Positions 1 through 11,325 of a stretch of DNA of 52,861 bases are shown piece after piece. Each line of letters starts with the position of its first letter. Within the stretch, counting starts at the first letter, position 1. The stretch comes from Bigelowiella natans CCMP2755 (taxonomy: Eukaryota > Cercozoa > Chlorarachniophyceae). The DNA lies in NCBI GenBank assembly GCA_000320545.1, contig ADNK01003200.1:1-52861 (forward strand), in the 5' to 3' direction. The notes below the pieces were generated by a model. It made no database searches. It saw only the letters and a list, made by a program, of their open reading frames with translations, and was not told the DNA's origin. The position numbers and the translations under genes were made by a program.

Positions 1-133
1 ACCCTAACCGCTAACCCTAACCCTAACCCTAACCCTAACCCTAACCCTAACCCTAACCCTAACCCTAACCCTAACCCTAACCCTAACCCTAACCCTAACC
101 CTAACCCTAACCCTAACCCTAACCCTAACCCTA
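1..133. repeat. Telomeric repeat, CCCTAA array
   Basis: About 22 near-perfect tandem CCCTAA units, with one irregular unit at positions 8-12. The C-rich strand reads 5' to 3' from the window start, which is the expected orientation for a left chromosome end; the complementary strand is TTAGGG. This places the window at a true chromosome terminus rather than at an interstitial array. Confidence 0.97.
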
Positions 134-1182
134 TGAAGTTTAAGTTTGACCTTGAACTTTACCTGACTTGTGATCAGCTTTAGCAATTGCAGTTTTAAAT
201 CACTCCTGGTCCCAATGCTGATCCCGGTGCTCATCCCAACCCTCACCCCAACCCTGGTCCAAACTCCTCACCAAAAACCGTGACTCTGACCCTCATCCCA
301 GCCCTGACCCAAAACCCTCTCCACTTTCCGTGACTTTGGCCCTCACTTTTGCCCTGAAAAAAACCCTGGTCGATTTCTGCGACAAGTTTTCCTCACTTTG
401 ACCCTCACTTTGGTCGTCACTTTGGTCGTGGCCCAGGAGAAAACCCTGACCCTGACCCTGACCCTGACCCTGACCCTGACCTCCAATCCTGACCTCCAAT
501 CCTGACCCCTGATCCCATCCCTGATCCGCATCTGCAATCAATGAGTCATGCCAGAGGTTGAAGTTCAAAACCTGATGCACGTTTCATCCCAATTCGCAGA
601 ACCCAATCTTTTGACCCCCACCCTGACCCTGAACTTGACCTCATCGCCAATGTCATCTCGGCTCTTGTTGCGAATTTGGTCAAGTGCAGAATCAAAAAAC
701 TGATCCAATGAACTGCATGATCGAAGAAATCTGGAAACTCAAGCTTGTTTTTTTTTGTGTCGCATTTCATGGAACGCATGCGTTGGTCGCGCGCAAAAGC
801 CCATGGTTGCAATTCGTTGCAGGTCGGACAGAGTTGTGCATGCTTCTACATGCTCAGAGCCTGAACAGCCCATCATGTCATGCATGACCATCAAGCTGTC
901 ATTGAATGGGTGCGCGATCGACTCGAAAGTGTCAAAAACACATGACAACAGCCGTCGCACTGTGCAGAACTAGATGGGTGTGCTAGATCATTGCAAAATG
1001 GCTGCTGTGAGAAAAAGCAAGCATGTGATTTGTGACACTGACTTGAGCGAGCAATCGATTGTGCATTGCTGATTGACATGGATGCATTCGGGCGTTGTGT
1101 TGTGCGATGAAATTGATCATGGTCCTACGGTTCTGTGTCCACCATCAAACTTAAACCTCATGTTGAAAGGAATAAAACAATT
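134..1182. other. Subtelomeric spacer with degenerate telomere-like units
   Basis: No gene is seen here. Positions 200-640 are built of loosely spaced 'ccct/ccc a-ac' units, including a clean run of CCCTGA at 443-482, so this looks like diverged telomere-type sequence. From about 750 to 1100 the composition changes to one with many TGCATG/GCATG words, resembling a weak form of the intergenic islands further right. The stop codon of SEC15 lies at 1183-1185, so the first gene ends only about 1.05 kb from the telomere array. Confidence 0.7.
443..482. repeat. CCCTGA tandem array (variant telomere-like)
   Basis: Six to seven consecutive CCCTGA units, a one-base variant of the terminal CCCTAA unit, about 310 bases inside the telomere. 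Confidence 0.85.
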
Positions 1183-2126
1183 TTAATCTATTCTCGAACC
1201 TTCCCGCAAAGCTTTAATAACAGCTTCAACGTCTCTTTTTGAATGTTTCGGAAGTCCAGCGGGTGTCCTACGAAATTTGACTCGTATTACGAATTTAACA
1301 CATAACAGATAAATGTACTAGTTACGCACTTTAAATTACCTTGTGAATATGCTTAAGCTTTGATATTTAGACAACACATCGCATAAGAGGTCAGTTTGTA
1401 CACGACTGTACGCCGATTCGCGGTATTTCCGATCAATTACCTAGATATCAAACACAAGTGGGAGAATGCAGATATTTCAGGCTGTTTCGGGGAAGACGTG
1501 CATTTAAACAAAATAAGAAACAGAAATAACAGCCAACATGATCATCAACACCCTGATTTTTTAATGTCCTTTCATCTTAATATTCATCATAATTATAAAC
1601 ATCACAAATATCATTTTGCTTGTCTATCTTCGTTGCGTATAGTCACGAATTCTTACATCCGTTATGTTGGATTCTTTGAGAATGAGATCCGTAATTTGTC
1701 TCAAATCGCCTAGAGTTTCTACTGCACCAGGTACATTTGATAATGTCCGTGCAAAGTCTTCCAGAATTTTGAGAGATTTGCCAAAATTAGCCAATCCAAC
1801 CACTGTAAAGCCTCTGAGATCCTTTCTCCAATATCTGGGGTACCAAAGGAGGGAAGAAGCATTTGAATATCTAAAATCTACAATGATATTCATATATATA
1901 GTCGCCATGATATATTTTTTCTGGAGAGCATGAAGCAAATAATTTTTGCAAGCTGCTTATACGCTACTCCTACCACACATATCAGGATATTAATTAAATA
2001 ATATTAATTCCACCTACCCACGAATCGAAAGAGAAATGTGATTGAATGCGTGGAGATGAGCTCCTTCTCGAAGTCCAGTTGGCAAAAAAGTCAACGATGC
2101 AAACGAACCCTAAAGCACAAGCAATA

Positions 2127-2171
<45 letters not shown>

Positions 2172-2627
2172 GAAGTTGATGTAGAGGACAGCATTGATGA
2201 GACGATAATTGTACTACAACCCCATTTTCATTGAATCTATTGAATTTTTAATATTACATACATGATAGGATATTACATGGGACTAAATAAATCTCAATGG
2301 TGAGTAGTGTCATATTGTTGATCGAATCGAATCGAATCATATTACTCTTCCATAAGGATAATTGCCATATATTTTTAGTTATTAGTAAGTAGCGTCATCA
2401 TATTGTTGATCGAATCGAATCGAATCATATTACTACCTCCAAAAGAAACACAAGATCGTTGAATGCTGGCCAAGCATTTTCTTCAAGTTTACTTGATTTC
2501 CAACTCTCGCTGCTCATTACTAATAACTCGTCGATTCTGATAATATTTGATTGATATACAATGCCAAGAAAATTCACATACCACTCTCATTTTTGCTCCT
2601 TTTTCTTTTCTTCTTCTTCTTTTATTG

Positions 2628-2667
<40 letters not shown>

Positions 2668-3793
2668 CTCTCTCTCTCGGTGACAAACACACACACACAC
2701 ACACACACAAACAATCAAAAAGCTATTCTAAACCCCACCCTTTAAGTACTCTCACTACTAATCTTCATCATCACAATTCGTGCTACTAAGTACTGATCAT
2801 CATCCAAGTTATCATCATCATCATCACTATCCTATCACCTTATATATACCTACTACTACACGACTACTACAACTACTACTACAACACCAACAAAACAACA
2901 AAAAATCCTACTAATAGCCCATACTTCATCATCATACCTCATCATCACCCACACACCACTACTCCTCTATTGACCATCTTCGGTAATATCATAAATGCTA
3001 CTTACTACTTCCTGATGATTTCACCTGGCTCCTATTCCTTCAAGAACTATCTCATAATACTTCATTTTGAGGCCTTCCAGCATACTTTTAGCTTTCATAT
3101 CTGCCTTTGCACTGGGAGGGGTTCGTCTTGGATATCCCTTTTCCACCATTCGAAATGCTCTTTCTTCAAATCTTAACAACACCACGAGTAGTAGTATGTC
3201 GTCAGTGCCATAAATTATCAAGTGGTATGATATTACATCAACAGAAGTAATGCACTCTTCATCGAAGTGCAATAAAGTTCAATAGTAAAGATGATAATGT
3301 TGAGTGATATTTGGACAAGATACTTCAGTTCATCTCTCATAAGTAATGCACTCTTCATCGAAGTGCAATAAAGTTCAATAGTAAAGATGATAATGTTGAG
3401 TGATATTTGGACAAGATACTTCAGTGCATCTCTCATAATTATCATACTGACATTTAGTATCCACAAACATCATTATGATCACTCACTTTGAGCAAGCACC
3501 ATCTGCTAGCGCATGGCAATTAACAAGCAGTTGGCCTACCATCGATGGCGGCAATTTACCTAGGCGACAACAATGAAATGATGATGATGTTGATGATGAT
3601 GATGATGATGATGATGTTTTACACCAATTAGAAGAAATTGCAATTGCTGCCTCCTCTTAGTAGTGAGGAGTTGATTCAATAGTTTGCCATTTCCATGGCT
3701 GAACAAGTATAAGAAACTACATGTCGGTGCTCGGTGCTGCTGTGGTGCTACTATGATTCTACGTGCAGCAGCGGCAAGCAGCATCTCTTCTAC

Positions 3794-3833
<40 letters not shown>

Positions 3834-4546
3834 CATCTCTTATCATCCGTCACTCTGTTGAACAAGTGAGCTATAGCCATCATCTCATCACCTCTATTCT
3901 GCATCCCTCTACCATGATAGCCTTCTTCACTACTCGTTGTTCTTCTCCTTTCTTCATCATTAGGGTCATCATCCGCTGAGTTGCTTGAAGTGGTTGCGTT
4001 GAATTTAGCAATCTGAACAATTATGGTCAAGAGAAAATAGTGGGAGAAGTAAGGCAAAATGTCTGATAAACTCTTTGTTTCTAGCGATATATTATGCAAA
4101 ATTATTAAAGTGATCTTCATATGACATCCTCAAGCGGCTATCTAAATAACATATGAATAAGAAAGGAGAGGAGACATCATTTGTGATATGTCAATTATCA
4201 CCATCTTCATCATTATCATCATCATCATCATAACATATGCTGCACTAGCAGGAGGTATTATGTACAGAAGCTGGAGATAAACGAGAAACCACGCTTCTAC
4301 ATAATATAGAGTCCACCTAATCCAATAAACATTTATGAATATACTCGATGATCATGCAGATGATAATTATGATGATAAATATGAGCAAAAGAAGAAGAAG
4401 AAGGCGCAGAAAGATACTGATAACAGATTCCTTAAATAATTCTATCGATATAACCAACACAATAATGTTTGTCTTTAGTTGGTGCAGCAGACAAATATTG
4501 GTGTTACTTACTTACTCACAACTACCCACTACTAACAAAAACCAGA

Positions 4547-4578
<32 letters not shown>

Positions 4579-6832
4579 CAATGCCATTAGATCATAATAT
4601 GGATCGTCGACATCGCCTTTAGTGGTAGTTCCTCCTGTATTTTTGTGCGCTTGTTGCCCCCCTGTTGGTATCAAGTACACGACACACATAAGGAGCTACT
4701 AGGTAGTGATGATGGCAAAGGTAGTGGATATAACTCATAACTAAATATCCGCAGTCATGTCGACCTTAATACAATTGGTGTTCAACAACACTCTCCTAAT
4801 GCATTTGATGGTAGTATCGATAAAGTGAAAGTGGTTCTTAGTTTCAATTTTTAGACAACTAACCCAACCTATATTGTGGAGGAGTTTCTTAGAGTCATGA
4901 TTCTGATTACTTTTCTTCCTATCACTAAAGCTCCCTCCGTCCCCATCTAATCCTGAACCCCCTGTAAAAAATATATAATCACCCCCATGTGAGAGCAATT
5001 AAAATAAATACGATATGAGGGGGAAATGGGAGGATCATGAGATATAAATAAATCACCACTAGGCTCCTCCTCTGCTAATTTGAAAGAGAAGTAATCCTCC
5101 ATGAGAGAGGTGATTGCCTTGCAGATCAAAGGGACTGAACTCGAGAATGGGACAGTAAAGGGAAACCGTACACCACTATGATTTGTAGATGGATCTTCTA
5201 ATCCATGATCTAATACCCACGTTCTGAACTTGTCCTTGGCAGGAACTGTAAGAGGATCGAATCGATCGGTTTGGAGGATTTTGTTTACAACTTTATCTAT
5301 CTGTGCCTCCAATAGTTTTTGATATTCTCCTTGTTTAGACCCTAGGAAAGCTTTTAATGGCGTTGATGGCAATGTCAATGACTTGAGAGCGTGTACAAAT
5401 ACACCTGTAAATGACCTAAGATCTTTCCATGCCTCAGGTTTCTTGAGTGATGTAAACAGCAGTTTTGCTGTTTGTTCTATCTCCGGACAGATAACCGTGC
5501 TCCATAACTTATGACACTCTTCCAGTGATAACAGTTCTCCTCCCAGAGGGGATCTGAGTGTAACAATTATTCATCCAATTCATATTCTTTCTATACTATG
5601 AAAACTCAATTTTTCTACCACCTTATGATGGATAAGTAAATTGCAAAAATTCCTAAAATTCCCCCAAAGTATTTGTCTTTCTCTTTGAAAAGTCTCGAAA
5701 GATTAGCAGGGAGCGCTTTTGCAAGTGCCATTGCCTTTGAGATTTAGATAATACTATCAGTCGATTCAATATTGGAGGCCAGTTATTTCCCATAATTAAA
5801 CGCACGCAGCACATGCAATTATTTTGAATCAGATTACCTGTTTTTTCCGAGAGATCAAGGTATAATCTTTCAGGTTGGAAAAATGGTGCTCTCCAAGTAT
5901 CTTATAGATGTAAATAGTTTGGTAGACAATTCCTAGATCATCCTGGACTTTAAGGAGGAACGCTGCTTGGTTTGCAGTTAAGCCATCGTTGAGAAGAACC
6001 TCCAATCCAGCACTACCCACTAACCCACCCCCTTCTTTTCCATCTTGATCATGTTCAATTTTTGGTCCTAAATCTCCTCCCCTCCTCCTTCTGTTACCAC
6101 CCCTTGCATTGCCGGTAGAAGTGTCGATAAATTCCCCATTTTTAGACCTTCCACCACCTCCATCTCCTCTACTTCCCTTTCTTCGCTTATATTCATTGCT
6201 TGAACGATCGTTTTTCCTTTTGAGAAGGGATGATAAAGTAGAAGGAGATGCTTTTGTGGTGGCTTTTGTTGTAAGCCGGCTAAAGTTGGTTCTGGATGCT
6301 GATGCACGTGATAATGATGATGATGATGATGATGATGATGGTGATGATCCACCAACGTCGCCCTTATAATTAACAGCTGTAAAGGAAGGGGACGAGAAAG
6401 CTTCCTCGTCGAGAGAAGGCGGGCTTATTATGAGAAGATTCTCGTCTTTTCCTCCTTCTCCTCCTCTCCCAGTTTTGGGGAATAGTACAGGTTTGTTGTT
6501 TATGGGGAATCTAGATCCTCTCCCCGTTCTCGAGGATGATGGGAATGACGACGATGACGATGATGATGATGATTCTTGCTGCAATTGTAGGCGTTGGTTC
6601 GTAGCATTGCCTTCTTCGTTGCCGATTTTGGCTGATGCTGCTCCTGATTGTGTAGTCGGTACCATATCGTCATTACCACCATGTGCTCCCCCCCCCCGTA
6701 CATTCTTAGTGGATGATGAGGTCGCTGTAGCCGTAGTCATAGCGACAACCCGAGCCCTGCGAATTTGCTCCCTAGACTTCGAAAGAAGGATAATTCCCAG
6801 TTGTTGGGAGACTTGAGGAAGAGAAGATCTGG

Positions 6833-6873
<41 letters not shown>

Positions 6874-7895
6874 GAGTGTGCATGTGCATGTGCGTGTGTG
6901 CTATGCTGGCGGGTAAGAGGAGCAACGATTATTAAGATGAAATTATATAATTTACAAAACAATGATTAGAAACCAAAAATCATCACCGCCGCCACTACAA
7001 TTTCTACCACCACATCCTTATCTATCCTAACTTCTATAGTGAGTTTTATCGTGAGGTGATTACAGCCATTGATCGTATTCTCTTCGTACACAAACTTGGA
7101 TCTGAGAGTAGAGTGGAGCATGATTTATTCTTGTTATTACAACATGAAAGGGAAGAGAGTGGGAAGAATATTAAAATCTTTGCCCCAACTTTTTTATCAC
7201 CTTTGCCTTGAGTCTTTTGATAACAGTATCTATCAAATGTGCTATTCTGGAGCTGTAGTGGGGTACCTAAAACAAAAAAGGCTTATTATTCAATCGATGC
7301 TCAATACGCCGATGTTCAAACCAACCATAATAATCTAATCACTGATATGATAAAACACGAAGCAGATTTCGTACAATATATGATTGACAAGTTGACATTT
7401 CATCTACAAATCAATCGAACTTTAATACAGTTATCAATAGTCAGTAACTACCATCTGCAATCTAGCAAGAGTTCTCAGCGCTTGGACATATCTCTTTTCC
7501 TCAATTTGTCGCTTTCAAAAAAATCTTCAATAAGAAGATAACTATACGCATAAGGTATGATTATTATCTTCCTTTGGTGACTGATAGAAGTATTGGTTTG
7601 ACCAGTATCATCAGGCTTATTAGATAACATTAGTAACCTGAGCTTCTTTTATACTCTCTATACGGGACGCACAATTTTGCAGAACCTGAGCAAATTTGTC
7701 TATAAGTGATCACATTTTTTTTAAAAAAATTTATTTAAGAAGATGGTTCCTGCAATTTAAAAGTTCAGCTTTACCTCCAAAGCCTGCTCAATTCGCTGCC
7801 TTATATGCCTCTGTGGCATCAATTTCTGGGAAAATACACAATACTGACATGTTATGTTCAATACAATGTGTTGAAAAACGCGCACGCAGGCACAG

Positions 7896-7939
<44 letters not shown>

Positions 7940-8642
7940 TGCGTAAATTGGACACCAAGATAGACATTAACGGCATTCCGCGTCCTTCAGGTATTATTTG
8001 TTTAGTGTTGAAACTCCAAAGCGGTGTTTATATCGTTTAGACAATGCAACCTCAACTGCAGATATGACCGATTTTCCGGACTCTTGGACTTTTTCATTGT
8101 AGTCTCTGTGAATTTTAAGTATGATGAAACAGGTTAGTATTTTATGTTAAATATTCCTTGATGATGTATCTTTCCCCTTGCAATTAACCGATGTTATAAT
8201 TTGACCTTATTTTTTGCTTTAGGTTGGTGATGTCATACTTAACATTGACTAGACTTTCCACAGAAGATACGAAATCCTTTGAAAGATACGTAATTTGAAT
8301 GAATTTCTTTCAATTTGCAGACCAATAAATGTCAAGCACCTGATAATGCTTCGCACAAAGCTTATCAATCTTCCTTTTCTGCAAATGCTCATGCTCTGAA
8401 AGTAGATCTTTGTACGAGTTAGTCCAGTTTCTATCCAAAACAAGCCTAATTGCTGCCTTCAGGTCTGTGTCAACAAGATGGGCTAATGTGGATACATTCC
8501 CAGCCTTGCTCTCATCATATCGTACTCCTTTTACATCCTCTTTTATTTCCGTTCTTCCCAACGTAGAAGTGGATAGGCTCGTATTTCCCAATCCGGAAGT
8601 TTGCATGATCTTAGCAAGATTAGGGAAGGCTTTTGTTGTCAT
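1183..8642 (-). CDS. SEC15: Exocyst complex subunit Sec15 (EXOC6 family)
   Basis: Tethers secretory vesicles to the plasma membrane within the exocyst; known as the Rab/Sec4 effector subunit. Nineteen exons on the minus strand: 8340-8642, 8206-8276, 8051-8105, 7775-7825, 7638-7685, 7452-7511, 7201-7266, 7064-7101, 5838-6828, 5622-5734, 5057-5553, 4765-4961, 4612-4634 (tentative micro-exon), 3025-3171, 2437-2536, 2018-2109, 1657-1834, 1340-1440, 1183-1267. Splice phases agree throughout and the total is 1072 codons including stop, against roughly 800 residues in animals. Family landmarks appear in order: the N-terminal helix ending KLCAKHYQ then DFVSSVESL; YIYKILG before the RKKQ splice; FTVPFSSSVPLI; RIDELLVMSS; LTFLPTGLREG; LRQITDLIL; and the C-terminal DVEAVIKALREG. 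The extra length is a Ser/Gly/Arg-rich insert in exon 9. ATG at 8642 is chosen because it opens the conserved N-terminal helix. Identification rests on remembered family patterns. Confidence 0.88.
2131..2168. repeat. (TA)n microsatellite in SEC15 intron
   Basis: About 19 TA dinucleotides ending near 2168. In transcript sense the array lies upstream of the acceptor of exon 2018-2109. Confidence 0.97.
2308..2436. repeat. Direct repeat with GATCGAATCGAATCGAATC core
   Basis: Two copies of a roughly 40-bp block containing the sequence catattgttgatcgaatcg, at about 2309-2346 and 2396-2435. The right copy abuts the SEC15 exon at 2437, so it includes the donor splice region of that exon. Confidence 0.8.
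2630..2709. repeat. (CT)n followed by (CA)n microsatellites in SEC15 intron
   Basis: A CT array at 2630-2664 and a CA array at 2686-2709, between the exons at 2437-2536 and 3025-3171. Confidence 0.95.
3245..3436. repeat. Tandem duplication, 2 x 96 bp, in a SEC15 intron
   Basis: Two head-to-tail copies of a 96-bp unit (3245-3340 and 3341-3436) differing at one visible base (cagttcatc against cagtgcatc). It lies in the long intron upstream, in transcript sense, of the exon at 3025-3171. The near identity implies a recent duplication. Confidence 0.9.
3577..3829. repeat. (GAT)n and (CT)n microsatellites in SEC15 intron
   Basis: A GAT/TGA trinucleotide run at 3577-3616 and a CT run at 3797-3829, both inside the largest SEC15 intron. 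They create artefactual open frames of poly-His and Arg-Glu, which I do not count as coding. Confidence 0.9.
6837..6870. repeat. (TA)n microsatellite at the SEC15 exon 9 acceptor
   Basis: About 17 TA units that end roughly 8 bases before the AG acceptor of the exon at 5838-6828 (transcript sense), taking the place of a normal polypyrimidine tract. Confidence 0.95.
7899..7934. repeat. (GA)n microsatellite in SEC15 intron
   Basis: About 18 GA units (CT in transcript sense) in the intron between exons 8051-8105 and 7775-7825. Confidence 0.95.
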
Positions 8643-8824
8643 AGTCGGTAAAGTTCTCTAAGACTTCAGTTGCTACTTGGCGGAGAGAGTCGGCGAGCTT
8701 TCTGTTTCTGATTTATATTGAGGATCTCCTACGAGTCACTACCTCGTATGCCCTACCGTCGTTCTGTATCTGGCGGAGTGTGGATGGATTAAATGGAGGA
8801 GGGGAGCAAAGGAAGTCGCTGTTT

Positions 8825-9419
8825 CTATGATAAATCTTTGATTTGTTCTGGATAATCATCATCATTTTCGGTAAATTCCATGCCAAAAACATCCATAATG
8901 ATCTGACAATATGCCATCAACATAGGAATTGTTGTAAGATGTGTTGTTGTTGTTCCAAAGAGAAGCTGGAGTCGTCTCTTAACAATGGATGGAGGATGGC
9001 CCCAACTCTGAGTACTCAGAAAAACATCAATAGGAAACAAGTTAATAGCTAGCGGATGCATTGCATGAGGAGTCACTGCTGCTTCAGAAGTTTCTAGCTG
9101 TTGTGCACATCGATTGCCAGATGCCATGAATATGACATACAACTTTCCTTAAAGGTTCATATTGGTAACGAGAGATGAACGAAGTTGGCGAACAGACAGC
9201 AAGTCGGACGGATGATAACAATAATTCCCTCAGGGAAGTAAAAGCTGATGTCTTAGCATGGGCAAAAGTACATTTCATCTGATTAAGGATAGACTGAGAA
9301 AGAATGGTCTTACATGCGGTCCCATGCTTCTCATTTAGGTATCCCACAAAGCAATGGAAATCCAAAGCGCCAGAGAGGAAGTAAGCAAGCTGCCATGAGT
9401 AGAATTTTGCACATTTCAT
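8825..9419 (-). CDS. Unrecognised minus-strand protein (tentative)
   Basis: A minus-strand reading begins at ATG 9419 and stays open to 9084; a second frame is open from 9142 to 8825. They can be joined by an intron from a GTCTGT donor after codon GCT near 9195 to the acceptor CAACAG near 9100, giving roughly 160 residues. The predicted protein has a hydrophobic aromatic stretch (AYFLSGALDFHCFVGYLNEK) and an acidic tail (MEFTENDDDYPEQ). I do not recognise a family. It ends about 180 bases before the SEC15 start codon on the same strand. Its ATG is only 15 bases from the start codon of the next plus-strand gene, which is unusually tight and lowers confidence. It may be noise or the 3' part of a longer gene. 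Confidence 0.3.
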
Positions 9420-9434
9420 TTGATATTCGAATTT

Positions 9435-11049
9435 ATGTCTCAGGCCAAGCAATCACCCCTCTCAGCGGATACGCTTTTGCAACAGTTTAAGATGCTTCCT
9501 GAACGATTTAGGAAAATGATAAACTATGATATTGAAGCTGAAGGTTTTTGCCAAACAAGTTTATGTTGCCTTCATCGTGACATCAGTTTCGTCCAAGTAG
9601 GTGGCTACGGTGGTGAAGACGTGACACCTCTTTTGGAGGCATGCCAAGATGTTATTATTGAAAATGGTAGGCATTCTTTCGCAGTGAGTAATACATGTTG
9701 ATCATCATCATCTCCGTGTCTGTCGTTGCCTTAGGGTTAGAAAGGGGTGAGTCGTTGTGGCTTCCAGAGTTCAGGCTCCCATCTTCTCAAAACTCTATTC
9801 CATCTGATTGGGAAAAATTCGCCTCTCAGTTTGGGTTTCCAAGCCCTCAAGATCCAAACAATTTGCCTGAATGGTGGTCATAATGACAAAAAACTCAGCT
9901 GCTTTCAGAACGTTATTTCGAAGTTTTAAAAAGGATTGTCAGTTCAAAGTGCTTCTTCCTTATAATTTAGGTGTGTTTCTAGCATATCACTGTCTTATGT
10001 CGTTACTGCTGCCCTAGCCGTCAAATATTCACAAAAAATGGCGAAAGGAAGCAAGTTCTCATCATCAAGTGAAAATGACAAGACGTTCATCCTGGATATA
10101 CTTGGTCCCGAAGAATCTGAGATAAGTTGGGAGAATAAGTGGTTGGTAAGTTGAATTTTGATGATCCTGTTTCTTTCTCACTGTCCTTATTGAATATCTT
10201 ATAAATGAATATAACATGAGATCTGGTGATGTTCAGGGTTTGTTGGCTCTGTTTCCTTCTCTCAATCGACTCAAAATTAGAATGGTTGGCCCCTCAATCG
10301 ACGAAAGTTTGAATGGCCGCACTACATCTATGACATGCGCTTTCAATAAAAGACCCCATTCTCCTAATGCAGATGATAGAAAGACAGGCGAAGAAGACAA
10401 AGTAGAGATACAAATACAATATTTTCGCCAGCTTTACCATGAGTTTGCGGTTGGTGCCGGTGCTCCGACTAATGATCCCAAAACAGCCAGCTTCGATCTA
10501 CCTGATGCGGTAGTTGCTTTTGCGTCTGGCCTGTCAGAACATCTCTCCGATTGGCTTCCTACTCTGAAGTATTTACTCGAACAACGTAAGTAAGTAGTTG
10601 CATCACACATTTGATATTTAAAAAAATTTCCGTATGCAGAACCATGAAAGGTAAGTATAACTTAGGTATCCCATGCTGTTTCACGAGTTACCATAGCATT
10701 GAAGCCGATTTGGATTATCGAGCAGTTTGCTCATTGGGGGCAAATCTGTCACCAGCAAATACGGATGGTTATCCGAAGAAGAACTCTTTTTCAAGTTTAC
10801 TTCCAATCGAGGATCCATTTTTCCCACCCAGGTGGTTGGTGTGTTGCATTATCTTGTATCTTTGCTTATGTTGATATTTTTGATACACTCAGGATATATT
10901 ATTTGAACAATTTTTTGTTCTATTTCTGTGGCTACAAGAAGAATTCTTTAACACAGTGTGTGACGCCAAACCCGGCTAATAAAGTCAGGAAAAACTCTGC
11001 AGTTTTGCAGTCATCGGAATCCAGAAAAAGAAGTAAAAAGGCAGTATAA
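9435..11049 (+). CDS. MSS51_C-domain protein (relative of MYND-type Mss51 family, no MYND finger seen)
   Basis: Six exons: 9435-9666, 9735-9873, 9971-10145, 10237-10585, 10666-10831, 10893-11049. Phases agree throughout, giving 405 residues. The C-terminal two thirds follow the MSS51_C pattern known from mitochondrial splicing suppressor 51 and zinc-finger MYND proteins: FILDILGPEES, then LFPSLNRLKIRMVGPS, then PDAVVAFASGLSEH with WLPTLKYLLEQ, then PCCFTSYHSIEADLD. The N-terminal 120 residues carry a Cys cluster (GFCQTSLCCLH) that is not a MYND finger. In the family the MYND finger precedes this domain, so the gene has either lost it or has unfound upstream exons. Molecular function is not known beyond the family; yeast Mss51 is a COX1 translation activator. 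It is divergent from SEC15. ATG 9435 is the first in-frame start. Confidence 0.72.
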
Positions 11050-11229
11050 TTCCTCAGCAACTGGAAGGAAGACATCAGAATCATCCGATCGATGTGATTT
11101 CTTATCAGCCAGCAGCTTTGTTCCACTGAATTCAGCCCTTATTATTATTTATGTGCGAAATATATTGTTGCGTTCATTTGGATCATACCCCGTCGGCAAA
11201 CCACTGCCATCTGGCTTGTTATTGGTGGG

Positions 11230-11325
11230 CGATGAGCAGTAGATGTTGCGTAAATATTTCCCCACTCTAGCACTACATACAGAAGCAGTCGATGTTGCGT
11301 AAATACTTCACCACTACACACAGAA
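11230..11325. repeat. Imperfect direct repeat 3' of the MSS51-like gene
   Basis: Two copies of about 40-48 bp (roughly 11237-11285 and 11286-11325) share cagt-gatgttgcgtaaata-ttc-ccact and end in aca-acagaag. Confidence 0.75.

Noticed and set aside
4-580. Long open frames of Val-Arg or Gly-Gln repeats on the minus strand
   Set aside because: They are translations of the telomeric and CCCTGA arrays.
3560-4120. Minus-strand frame with poly-His and Arg-Glu runs
   Set aside because: It is built on (GAT)n and (CT)n microsatellites inside a SEC15 intron. A short acidic part might be exonic but does not fit the phases.
6738-6740. ATG at 6740 as the start of a separate serine-rich protein
   Set aside because: The frame continues upstream to an acceptor at 6828 and joins SEC15 exons with correct phase and family order, so this Met is internal.
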